DNA of 19,701 bases, taken from assembly GCA_017353825.1 (NCBI GenBank), contig JAFMSC010000027.1, positions 1 through 19,701 of the forward strand, given 5' to 3'. Under the pieces are notes generated by a model, which had not been told where the DNA came from, made no database searches, and saw nothing but the letters and a program-made list of their open reading frames with translations. Below are positions 7,673 through 14,408 of the stretch, one piece after another. The translations under genes were made by a program, and so were the position numbers. Position 1 is the stretch's first letter. Every line of letters begins with the position of its first letter. Source of the stretch: Hyphomicrobiaceae bacterium. GTDB lineage: Bacteria > Pseudomonadota > Alphaproteobacteria > Rhizobiales > Hyphomicrobiaceae.

Positions 7673-8884
7673 CTAGAGCCCGAAGTCGGGGTCGAAGCCG
7701 ACGCGGGCGAGGACGCGCATGTCGTAGTCCTTACCGCCCTTGGTGTACTCCACCAGGATGCCGGTACGATTGCCGTCGCGGCACTGGGGCGTGGGGTCGG
7801 CGCAGAAGTTGATCGGGCCGGCCGCCAGACCGTGGTAGTCCCTGATGTTCGCGAGGGCGTCGCGGATCGCGGCGCGGTCGGCCTTGAGGGAGGCATCCGT
7901 CAGCTCCAGCTTGGCATTCTTGAGGGCGAGCTTGATAAGCTGCGCCGTCTCGTACGTCTGGCTGAAATCGTGATCGGGGCAGCGGACCTTGTACTTCTCC
8001 TGCACCATTTTTACGAAGGCCTGCGCGACCGGACGCTCGTCCTTGCAGGAGAACGCCGCCGCGAACGCGAGGCCCACCACGGCATCGCCGGCGAGCTCGG
8101 GAACCGGCGCGTTCGAGGCCGCCGACGCCGACACGCGCCGCACCTTCTTGGGGATGCCGACCTCATAGGACTGCTGGACGATGCGCGCGATGGCGTCCAG
8201 CTGTCCCCCGATGGCAAGCACCTCGGGATTTAGAGACTTGATCTTTAGCAGATGCGCACGGAAATCGAGGTCCGACTCCTGCATCTGCGCCTCGTAGAGC
8301 GGCTCCACTTTGTAGGTTCGGCGCATGAAGGCCATGTAGTCCTTCGCAAACCCGATGCCGGCGGTGTCCGTCGTGTATAGGTAGGCGACCTTCTTGCCGA
8401 CGTTCTCCGACAGATACTTGGCATGCACAGAGGCGTAGAAGCGCTCGGAAACCGAGGTGCGGAACACCCAGGCGCTGCCCTTCTTGGTGATGTCCGCATT
8501 CGTCGAGGATGACACGATCTGCGGCACCTCCTCCTTGGTCGTGATGTCAACCTGCGGCATGCTCACCGAACTGCAGACGGAGCCCATCACAAGGTGGACC
8601 TTGTTCTGGTGGATGAAGCGGTTGACGTTGGCGATACCCTTGTCCGGCTTGCATTCGTCGTCGAGCAGGATGACCTCGATCTTCTTGCCGTTGATGCCGC
8701 CCTCCGCATTGACCGCCTCCAGCTCGTCCTTGGCCATCTGCCCGTATTTCAGGCCATTCTCGACGATCATCCGCAGTGAGATGCCGATGCGGATCACGCC
8801 GTCCTCGGCCCTCGCAGGCGCTGCCGCAAGCCCGGTTGCCATAGCCGCTGTCAGCAGGGCACATCGAATTCCCGGATACGGCAT
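7673..8884 (-). CDS. livK: Liv-type periplasmic substrate-binding protein
   Basis: A 403-residue type I periplasmic binding protein with an N-terminal signal peptide: hydrophobic LLTAAMATGLAAAPARA, with cleavage likely after A26 (ARA-ED). The mature start VIRIGISL, the NAEGGINGKKIEVILLDDE block and VMGSVCSS are standard for the Peripla_BP_6/LivK family. Six cysteines in the mature chain (in DDEC, SVCSS, SCKDE, RCPD, NFCADPTPQC) could allow periplasmic disulfides; that is more than usual. I chose ATG 8884 over 8899 because GGAGG lies 8 nt upstream. It is the first gene of the livKMGFH-hydrolase unit and is transcribed away from the acyl-CoA dehydrogenase. The ligand is probably an aromatic or branched organic acid, by context only. 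Confidence 0.92.
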   Translation of the reverse strand: MPYPGIRCALLTAAMATGLAAAPARAEDGVIRIGISLRMIVENGLKYGQMAKDELEAVNAEGGINGKKIEVILLDDECKPDKGIANVNRFIHQNKVHLVMGSVCSSVSMPQVDITTKEEVPQIVSSSTNADITKKGSAWVFRTSVSERFYASVHAKYLSENVGKKVAYLYTTDTAGIGFAKDYMAFMRRTYKVEPLYEAQMQESDLDFRAHLLKIKSLNPEVLAIGGQLDAIARIVQQSYEVGIPKKVRRVSASAASNAPVPELAGDAVVGLAFAAAFSCKDERPVAQAFVKMVQEKYKVRCPDHDFSQTYETAQLIKLALKNAKLELTDASLKADRAAIRDALANIRDYHGLAAGPINFCADPTPQCRDGNRTGILVEYTKGGKDYDMRVLARVGFDPDFGL

Positions 8885-9158
8885 CGGCGGTTCCTCCATT
8901 TCTCATGTTTGGTTGGACGTACGTTCAAGGGCCGTCCTTCGACCAGGCACAACAATTCTTCGCGTTCACCGGCAACGCCCGCGCAAAGACCCTACGCCGA
9001 CCGGCGGCAATCTCCGGCTGCCCGGCTCCTTTCGCCAAGAGCGCAGCGATAACGACGCGTTCCCCCAGTTATCCAGGGCCGTCCTGCCCCCTTCCTGAGG
9101 AGGTCAACGACCAGCGTTTTCTCACAACTTATCCCAATGCTATTTTTTGTGAAGCCTT
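8885..9158. promoter_or_regulatory. Divergent control region between livK and the acyl-CoA dehydrogenase
   Basis: 274 nt with no supported gene. It must hold the promoters of both divergent units. The livK side carries the near-palindrome at 8913-8928. On the dehydrogenase side an AT-rich patch at 9117-9148 could contain a weak -35 (TTTCTC, 9118-9123) and -10 (TATTTT, 9141-9146) with 17-nt spacing, but this would leave a leader of only a few nt. A strong Shine-Dalgarno-like GAGGAGG at 9097-9103 is not followed by a start codon at useful distance. Confidence 0.5.
8913..8928. promoter_or_regulatory. Candidate operator: 16-bp near-perfect palindrome
   Basis: TTGGACGTACGTTCAA reads the same on both strands except for one symmetric pair. 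Its centre is ACGT-ACGT-like and it lies 29 nt upstream of the livK start, where a repressor would block the livK promoter. Compact 16-bp palindromes of this kind are typical of TetR-family operators controlling catabolic and CoA-ester genes. No regulator gene is present in the window, so the protein is unknown. Confidence 0.5.
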
Positions 9159-10367
9159 GTGAAGGAAAGCGATCCTGCGCAACTTCCGATGGAGCACGGC
9201 GACGTGGACTTCTCCCTGGACGACCAGCAGCGTCTGCTCATCGATACCGTGCGCAGGTTCATCGCCGAGGAGCTGGCGCCGCTAGAGGACGACGTGGAAC
9301 GCACGGGACGGCTGGACCCCGTGCTGGCCGGCGCGATCTTCCGGAAGTCAAAGGCGCTCGGGCTCTACGCCATGAACATGCCTGCCGAGCTGGGGGGCGG
9401 CGGGCTGTCGGCGCTCGCCACCATGTTGGTCGAGGAGCAATTCGGCCACACCACTGACATCCTCATCCGCCGCGCCTTCGGCAACGTCTACGAGGTCTTG
9501 CTTGCCTGCCAAGGGCCGCAGAGGGAGCGCTGGCTCCTGCCGGCGGTGCAGGGCGCGCGCACCTGTTCCATCGCCATCACCGAGCCCGGCGCAGGCTCCG
9601 ACACGGCTGGCATCACCACGCGGGCCGTCCGCGACGGCGGCAGATGGCGCCTCACGGGCCAGAAACACTTCACCAGCGACGGGCTGTTTTCCGATTTCTT
9701 CGTCGTCTCCGCCAAGACCGACGACAGCCGTGCCATCACGCTGTTCCTGGTCGACAAGAGCCTGCCGGGCGTCACCATCGGCCGCGACCAGCCGATGATG
9801 GGGTTGCGCGGCACCAGCCACGTCGAGCTGGCTTTCGACGACGTGCGGCTCGACCCCGACACTCTGCTGGGCGGCGAACGCAACGGCATGCGGCTGATCC
9901 TGGAGACGCTCGGCCGCGTGCGGCTGGCACAGGTGGCGGCGCGGGCCGTGGGCAAGGCGTCGAGGGTGTTGGCGCTGGCCACCGACTACGCCAAGGAGCG
10001 CCGACAGTTTGGCAAGGCCATCGGCGAGTTTCAGCTCATCCAGCAAATGATCGCCGACAGCGTCATCGAGATCAACGCGGCGCGGTACATGGTGCTGCGG
10101 GCCGCCTGGGAGATCGACCGGGGTAACGATGCGCGCGACTGGATTTCCATGGTGAAGGTGCAGGCTTCCGAAACCCTGGGTCGCGTGGTGGACAGGGCCG
10201 TGCAGATCTTCGGTGGGCTCGGCTACTGCAAGGACCTTCCCATCGAACGCTACTACCGCGACGCCCGCATCTACCGCATCTTCGACGGCACCTCCGAGGT
10301 CCATCGCGGCCTGGTGGCGCGCGCCGCCCTCAATAAGGGGCCCGCGCTGTTCGACATTGGCCCGTGA
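9159..10367 (+). CDS. Acyl-CoA dehydrogenase family protein
   Basis: A 402-residue FAD enzyme expected to introduce an alpha,beta double bond into an acyl-CoA, passing electrons to ETF. Family blocks are in order: N-terminal helical domain (18-130), the flavin motif SIAITEPGAGSDTAG (137-151), the beta domain GGRWRLTGQKHFTSDG (160-175), GLRGTSHVELAFDDV (215-229), and the C-terminal helical domain with YAKERRQFGKAIGEFQ (277-292) and QIFGGLGY (349-356). At the usual catalytic Glu position (Y-E-G-T-S) it has RIFDGTSEVHR, with D376. The alternative helix-G position used by isovaleryl- and long-chain enzymes is Val (LGRVRL), so D376 is the only candidate base seen. The GTG 9159 start lacks a good Shine-Dalgarno; ATG 9189 (392 residues) is a fair alternative. 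It is divergent from livK and alone in its unit. Confidence 0.9.
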   Translation: MKESDPAQLPMEHGDVDFSLDDQQRLLIDTVRRFIAEELAPLEDDVERTGRLDPVLAGAIFRKSKALGLYAMNMPAELGGGGLSALATMLVEEQFGHTTDILIRRAFGNVYEVLLACQGPQRERWLLPAVQGARTCSIAITEPGAGSDTAGITTRAVRDGGRWRLTGQKHFTSDGLFSDFFVVSAKTDDSRAITLFLVDKSLPGVTIGRDQPMMGLRGTSHVELAFDDVRLDPDTLLGGERNGMRLILETLGRVRLAQVAARAVGKASRVLALATDYAKERRQFGKAIGEFQLIQQMIADSVIEINAARYMVLRAAWEIDRGNDARDWISMVKVQASETLGRVVDRAVQIFGGLGYCKDLPIERYYRDARIYRIFDGTSEVHRGLVARAALNKGPALFDIGP

Positions 10368-10390
10368 CGCGCCGCGAGCGCCGCGCGAGG

Positions 10391-10411
10391 GACGCCGACC
10401 CGAGCGGCGTC
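10391..10411 (+). terminator. GC-rich hairpin after the acyl-CoA dehydrogenase
   Basis: A perfect 7-bp stem (GACGCCG / CGGCGTC) with a 7-nt loop, 23 nt past the dehydrogenase stop. No T-run follows, so terminator activity is plausible but not shown. Confidence 0.35.
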
Positions 10412-10423
10412 TACAGCGCGGGC

Positions 10424-10468
10424 GTTCATTGGGGACGGCGGTTCACGGGCACAGTAGTTCATTGGGAC
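10424..10468 (+). repeat. Short direct repeat (two 12-13 nt copies)
   Basis: GTTCATTGGGGAC at 10424-10436 recurs as GTTCATTGGGAC at 10457-10468, with 33 nt between the starts. A related GGTTCACGGG lies between them. The rest of the 10368-10527 spacer contains the hairpin at 10391 and no gene. It may be a relic of a mobile-element end or a tandem protein-binding site; neither can be decided here. Confidence 0.45.
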
Positions 10469-10527
10469 ATAAGCTCGCGCCCAGACGCGAGGCGAACGCC
10501 CTCAACCCCAGCCACCGACCGGCGGCT

Positions 10528-10974
10528 TTACTTGACCATCTCCAGCTGGCCGCGGACCTCCCCACCCGGGTAGGCGGTTGTGTGTATGTTCACATACCAG
10601 AGGCCTGCCATCATGTCGGCGGCCTGCGCATCCGTCAGTGTGGCGTGGCCTTCAAATGAGCGGGGCAAAGGCTTGGATTTGATCGAGATCCAGATTTCGG
10701 GGCCCGCATATCGGCCCCTTTCGGCCGGACCGTGAAAATGCGCTGAGGTCGCCGGACCCGTCAGCCCGGAATGAGTGCCTTTCCAGCTCAAGACTTTCGA
10801 GTTCGTGTCGTAGGTCGCGGTAACCGAGCCCGTCCCCTTGCTCTTGTTGGGCGGCAACTCGTTCGAGGCGCTCAGGTCCGCCTTGAAAATGACTGACTCG
10901 GCGCGCACCGGATCACCTGTCAACCACACCATCGTCATCAGCGCGCCCAAGCCGTACCAGTAGACTCCCCTCAT
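10528..10974 (-). CDS. Secreted CHRD-domain protein
   Basis: A 148-residue protein with a signal peptide (hydrophobic LGALMTMVWLTG, cleavage likely after A25 in VRA-ES) followed by a single CHRD domain. Family marks are the early FKADLSASNELPP, HFHGPA (79-84), WYVNIHT (126-132) and the closing GGEVRGQL (137-144). CHRD domains were named from chordin; in bacteria they occur in small exported proteins of unknown biochemical role. It should act in the periplasm or outside the cell. The ATG at 10974 has AAGGAGGAG about 8 nt upstream. Its start overlaps, as ATGA, the stop of a small upstream open frame. No other gene in the window is an obvious partner. Confidence 0.88.
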   Translation of the reverse strand: MRGVYWYGLGALMTMVWLTGDPVRAESVIFKADLSASNELPPNKSKGTGSVTATYDTNSKVLSWKGTHSGLTGPATSAHFHGPAERGRYAGPEIWISIKSKPLPRSFEGHATLTDAQAADMMAGLWYVNIHTTAYPGGEVRGQLEMVK

Positions 10975-11147
10975 GTGATGTCTCCTCCTTTGACAGAACG
11001 ACAGCCTTGGACGGGGGAATTCCGGGCCGGCGACACGTAGGCCTCAACGTTGGCGCGGTTTTTCTTATGCTCGCTGTCTCGCGCGATGGCCATGCGGACC
11101 TTGACGCGTTCACCATGCGTCGTGCGCGCTTTGGACGGCCGTTCCAT
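10971..11147 (-). CDS. Possible small basic protein upstream of the CHRD gene
   Basis: A 58-codon open frame starting MERPSKARTTHGERVKV and rich in Arg and Lys (RMAIARDSEHKKNRANVEAY). I do not recognise the family. Support is limited to its end: its TGA overlaps the CHRD ATG as ATGA, a common sign of translational coupling, and the CHRD Shine-Dalgarno lies inside it. Against it, there is no Shine-Dalgarno before the ATG at 11147, and a second reading frame is also open here. It could equally be the untranslated leader of the CHRD gene. Confidence 0.25.
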   Translation of the reverse strand: MERPSKARTTHGERVKVRMAIARDSEHKKNRANVEAYVSPARNSPVQGCRSVKGGDIT

Positions 11148-11292
11148 GGTTAAATCGTACCGCAAGCGTCCTACCGGGGCAACGGCTCAAGCCGCTCGCT
11201 CTGGTTGGACATTCTCATCATGGGACCCAACATCTTGGGTATGCACGAAAAGGACGCCTTTCGGCCCGGCAAGACCAGACCGCGGCTGCACC
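11148..11292. other. Intergenic stretch with a small hairpin
   Basis: No supported gene. It contains a perfect inverted repeat ACCCAA-CATC-TTGGGT at 11225-11240 (6-bp stem, 4-nt loop). The arms share the TTGGGT/ACCCAA core with the dispersed repeat at 5571 and 14409, but the rest does not match. Confidence 0.35.
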
Positions 11293-11738
11293 TCACTCCG
11301 GCTCGATGGCTTCGGCGTTGATGATGGGCCGCCAGGGGTCGATCTTGGCCTCCTGGTGGGCCGCGAGCGCTTCCGGCGTCTGCCGGTCGTTGGCTGGAAG
11401 TTCGAACCGAGCTCGGCAAGACGCTTGCTCACATCGGCGTCGGCCAGGGCGCCCAGGACGCCGCGTTGAGTTCGACGAGCCCTCCTTCGGCGTCGTGGCC
11501 TGCCGGCCCACAGATGGACTCGTGCAGTCCCGCGGCCCGGGCTCGTCAAACGCCTTCAGCTCGTTACCCGGCATGGATTTCCCGGCGAGGATCAAAGGGG
11601 GTTGGTGCAGACCAGCCCGATTGGCTGGAAGGCGCTCACGACATCGTATTTGAGCCCGTACACGGCGGCGTAGACCACGTGGCCTCGATGACCGTGGTGG
11701 CCATCAGGGACGGCACGGGCCACGCGGCCGGTAGGCGC
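11293..11738 (-). pseudogene. Remnant of a TctC/Bug-type solute-binding protein
   Basis: Pieces of one family appear in the right order but in different frames. From the 5' side: VARAVPDGH (about 11700-11725), then HVVYAAVYGLKYDVV and FQPIGLVCTNPL (about 11597-11685), a TGA at 11592-11594, then LILAGKSMPGNELKAF in a new frame, AAGLHESICGPAG with GGLVELNAA in another, GALADADVSKRLAELG in another, and finally DRQTPEALAAHQEAKID and PWRPIINAEAIEPE ending at TGA 11293. This is the order of Bug/TctC periplasmic receptors of tripartite tricarboxylate transporters. About 150 of about 325 residues remain, with the signal peptide and most of the middle missing. No TctA or TctB is nearby. It is clearly non-functional. 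Confidence 0.75.
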
Positions 11739-11764
11739 CCTGGAGCGATCCGACCTCGGACTTG

Positions 11765-12754
11765 TTAAGCGGCTGAAGCGAGCCGACCTGCGCGACCGTA
11801 TTGCTCGACAAGAAGCCGCTTGAGATGCGTGGCGATCGCTTGCATGCCGCGCCGGCCGTCCTTGCTCTCGGCGTCGGGATTGTAGTTGGTATTCGTGTTG
11901 ACGTCATAAGTGTATGCGCGGCCTTGCGCGTCGGCGATGTACTCGATGCCGGCGATGCCAATGTCGTTGGCGGCCAGGAACGATTGCCAGGCCGGAATGA
12001 GCGGGTGCGCGAAGCGTGGCACGATCTGAAACTTTTCGCCAGCCGCAACCGCTGGACAAGCCTTACTTGGCTGCTCGATCTGGCAGGCATCGGCAGGGCA
12101 AAGCTCGAAACCCTGGGAGGTGTCGACGCGGACGGCGTAGAGCAACTGACCGCCAATGAACTCGACGCGTGTGATGAACGGCTCGGGCGCCTTGATGTAG
12201 CGCTGGACAAGCATGATGCCGTCGACCGAGTCGTCAAAGGCTTTGCTCGAAAGATGTTCCTGGAGTGCCGGCTGCGAATAGATCAACTTGACCCCAAGCC
12301 CCTTGCCGGCGCGATTGTGCTTGAGAATGATCGGATAGCCGATAGCCATGGCAGCACGCGGAATGTGCTCCCGGCCAATAGCGGCAATGGTCGCCGGGGT
12401 CTCGATGCCGAATCTGGCCAGACTCTCGTATTGGGCAACCTTGGAGATTTCGAGCTGAAGAGCGCGCTCGCCGTTGACGATGGTGCGCCCATGTTTCGTC
12501 AGCCACGCGAGCACCGCGGCCGTGTATTCGGGCGCGTAGCGGTGCCCCCGCGTGTGCGAGGAAGCGCTCATGCGATTGTAAAAGATCCCCTCGGGCGGTG
12601 CCGCTGTAAGGTCGACGAGACCGCGATCGAGAAACCACTCTGAAAACGGGGCATCGATGGCCGCAAGTTCGCCCCTCAGCGGCTCGACCCACTGCGTATT
12701 CTCGTGAAGCACAAAGATGCGCGGGTGAGAGCGTTCCTCGGCGGACAAAGACAT
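11765..12754 (-). CDS. RimK-like ATP-grasp ligase, orphan
   Basis: A 329-residue cytoplasmic protein with an ATP-grasp fold, expected to join a carboxylate to an amine or thiol through an acyl-phosphate. ATP-grasp marks: ISKVAQYESLARFGIETP (103-120) at the start of the ATP-binding part, the lysine and glycine-rich loop PIILKHNRAGKGLGVKL (141-157), then IEYIADAQGRAYTYDVNTN (270-288), where E271, D284 and N286 are likely Mg-binding residues, followed by NYNPDAE. The N-terminal domain (PRIFVLHENTQWVEPL) is not one I can assign to a specific pathway. I chose ATG 12754 because GAGAG lies 6 nt upstream; ATG 12760 is possible. It stands alone between two relic genes and may be the only survivor of an older island. 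The substrate is unknown. Confidence 0.8.
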   Translation of the reverse strand: MSLSAEERSHPRIFVLHENTQWVEPLRGELAAIDAPFSEWFLDRGLVDLTAAPPEGIFYNRMSASSHTRGHRYAPEYTAAVLAWLTKHGRTIVNGERALQLEISKVAQYESLARFGIETPATIAAIGREHIPRAAMAIGYPIILKHNRAGKGLGVKLIYSQPALQEHLSSKAFDDSVDGIMLVQRYIKAPEPFITRVEFIGGQLLYAVRVDTSQGFELCPADACQIEQPSKACPAVAAGEKFQIVPRFAHPLIPAWQSFLAANDIGIAGIEYIADAQGRAYTYDVNTNTNYNPDAESKDGRRGMQAIATHLKRLLVEQYGRAGRLASAA

Positions 12755-12881
12755 GGGCATCTCTCGTCTTAGCAAGCGCGATTCGCGCGATGACGAAGGT
12801 GATATGGCGCAAGATCAGATCACATTGAAGTGCCCTGCGCGCGCTTGGAAATACTGTTTCAGTTTGCGCAATCCTCACGGA
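12755..12881. other. Spacer upstream of the ATP-grasp gene
   Basis: No gene seen. It should contain the promoter of the ATP-grasp gene, which reads leftward, but I could not identify clear promoter boxes. Confidence 0.4.
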
Positions 12882-13250
12882 CTATTTGTTCTGAAGGATG
12901 AACTCTTGAGAGTACGGACCTGTGGCTGGGCAGGCCGGCCGGTTTCGCCCAACGAACGCCCTGCGCCCCGTCATGTCGTCGAGCAACAGCCAGCCCGCGA
13001 CGGCGAGGTTGGGCCGGCAGCAAGATCACGCTCGTCCCCTGTCGGATGTGAGGTGTGCCGTCGGCTGCCGCCGCGATGAACAGCCCTAGAAGAGGCGATG
13101 ATCTCGAAGCCTGCCGAGTGATGCTCGCCGATCCAAAGCTTCGTGGCTTGTGCCGGTCGAGATGAACCAGCAGCTCGTCTGCACACACGGCGTCTTCCGA
13201 CAAACGATGTTGCAGCGTGTCAAGCGCGGCGAGATCGAGGCTGTCCACCC
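12882..13250 (-). pseudogene. Remnant of a luciferase-like flavin monooxygenase
   Basis: Conserved pieces follow the family order over three frames: TLQHRLSEDAVCADELLVHL (about 13155-13215), then LWIGEHHSAGFEIIAS (about 13091-13138) in a second frame, then FIAAAADGTPHIRQGTSVI back in the first frame, then NLAVAGWLLLDDMTGRRAF with VGRN in a third frame, ending at TAG 12882. The pattern W-I-G-E-H-H-S-A-G, H-I-R-x-G-T and L-D-x-M-T-x-G-R is that of LLM-class FMN-dependent alkanal/alkane monooxygenases. Only about 120 of about 350 residues remain and the whole C-terminal half is absent. At least three frameshifts rule out function. Confidence 0.75.
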
Positions 13251-13591
13251 GGGGTCAAGACAGCATTGCATCAACCGTGGGAAGGCCGGTGCCGGACAGG
13301 AAGAATGATCCTGGCTGAAAGCGTGCCGCTACGATTATCCCTGTGATTCTGTGGAGGAGGCAATAGAAGGCTTCGTCGCGGGAGCGGAGCGGCGCGGTCG
13401 TCGACGCTGCCGTCCGAGGCGCGGATGACTTCATCGACGAGAGCGATCCTGTTCGCGCAAGCGATGCATTCGTCGATGCCCCGAGGCCGGTGAGCGCCGC
13501 TGCGTCACCTCATTTCGGATCGGAGGGCAGAACCGCGCCGCATTTGCGTCCAACCGCTTCGTTATTCAGCCGGCTCTTAGGGAGCCGAATC
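13251..13591. other. Gene-poor stretch left of the metallopeptidase gene
   Basis: I see no gene that I can support. Short open frames on both strands lack Shine-Dalgarno sites and family motifs. The left end may include the decayed N-terminus of the luciferase-like relic. The right end must hold the promoter of the zinc-peptidase-like gene; its Shine-Dalgarno AGGGAG lies at 13579-13584. The in-frame extension of that gene back to a GTG at 13490 has no matching ribosome site. Confidence 0.4.
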
Positions 13592-14164
13592 ATGCGCTGG
13601 GGCCGCGCCCTCCTCGTTGTGCCGGTGGCGGTTGGCCTGTTGGTGGGCCTTGACAACCTCTTGCCGCGCGCTCCGGTGAACCGAGTGGGAAAGCTAGTAA
13701 GGTCCGATCGCGACGTGGGGCCCATGCCGTCTCCCGTCGATCTGCGTCGTGGAGAGTTATTGATCGCCGGCCAAGCGCTCCGGTGCGGCCGCGTACGCAA
13801 CATTCTCGATCCGGGGCTGCCAAATCTGGGCTTGGCAGCACCAGGTGTCGTCGTTTTCAATCCGGATCGGCTCAATCAGTACTCGGACGCCGTGCGCCTC
13901 TTCGTGTTCCATCACGAATGCGGGCACCACCATGTTGGAGGCGATGAGTTGGCGGCCGACTGCTGGGCGGTCAAACAGGGCGTTTCGAAAGGCTGGCTCG
14001 ACCACCAAGGCATCGAGCAGGTGTGCGGCTCCTTCGGCAACGCTCGAGCCTCCGCCACGCATCCCTCTGGCCCTAGGCGCTGTGCCAGTCTCAGGCGGTG
14101 TTTTGCCATTGCTACAGCTGCACTCGCCCGGCAGAAGTCCCCGCCGAGGCAAACCGGCTGGTGA
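13592..14164 (+). CDS. Small exported or membrane-anchored HExxH metallopeptidase-like protein
   Basis: A 190-residue protein with a strongly hydrophobic N-terminus (ALLVVPVAVGLLVGL, about 6-20) that is a signal peptide or anchor. The core reads VFHHECGHHHVGGDELAADC; HECGH is an HExxH zinc motif (H108, E109, H112) and E119, in DELAADCWA, is a likely third ligand. This layout is seen in minimal gluzincin-like proteins of alphaproteobacteria. Six cysteines occur in the exported part, some clustered near the end (RRCASLRRCF), suggesting disulfides. I chose ATG 13592 because AGGGAG lies 7 nt upstream and the signal peptide then starts the protein; a longer form from GTG 13490 is less likely. No substrate or partner is evident. 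The last 25 residues (ARQKSPPRQTGW) look unconserved. Confidence 0.72.
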   Translation: MRWGRALLVVPVAVGLLVGLDNLLPRAPVNRVGKLVRSDRDVGPMPSPVDLRRGELLIAGQALRCGRVRNILDPGLPNLGLAAPGVVVFNPDRLNQYSDAVRLFVFHHECGHHHVGGDELAADCWAVKQGVSKGWLDHQGIEQVCGSFGNARASATHPSGPRRCASLRRCFAIATAALARQKSPPRQTGW

Positions 14165-14408
14165 ATCTGGCGGCACGCCTTGGTTCGGCCTGGGTGGTGC
14201 TCGGCGCATTCGAAGCCTGCTTTCTCGCGCGCGCGAGGTTCCGGCCTACCCAACAATCAAACCGGCGTTTGACGTGGGTGGGAGATCCTCCCGGCTTGCC
14301 GGGAATCCTCAAGAAGGCAGGGATCGGCAAGACGTTGTGAGGGCAGCTCGGAGAGTTCGGCGCCGGTGTGCCTTGCGGTGTGTTCAGTCCACTACCCGCG
14401 CGGAATAC
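14165..14408. other. Convergent spacer between the metallopeptidase gene and dppF
   Basis: About 245 nt with no supported gene. An open frame crosses on each strand, but neither has a ribosome site or a family motif that I recognise. The stretch holds the hairpin at 14290-14303. Confidence 0.4.
14290..14303. terminator. Perfect GC hairpin between convergent genes
   Basis: CCCGGC-TT-GCCGGG is a perfect 6-bp inverted repeat midway between the convergent metallopeptidase and dppF genes, where a two-way terminator would be expected. No T-runs flank it, so this is tentative. Confidence 0.3.

Noticed and set aside
9097..9103. Strong GAGGAGG ribosome-site match upstream of the acyl-CoA dehydrogenase
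   Set aside because: No start codon follows within a useful distance; the nearest ATG is 33 nt away and opens only an alternate frame of the dehydrogenase.
11801..12643. A 280-codon plus-strand open frame opposite the ATP-grasp gene
   Set aside because: It has no recognisable family and no ribosome site, and the opposite strand has a full ATP-grasp motif set.
14098..14340. An 80-codon plus-strand open frame between the metallopeptidase gene and dppF
   Set aside because: It overlaps the metallopeptidase gene in another frame, lacks a Shine-Dalgarno site, and a minus-strand frame is equally open. There is too little support to call it.
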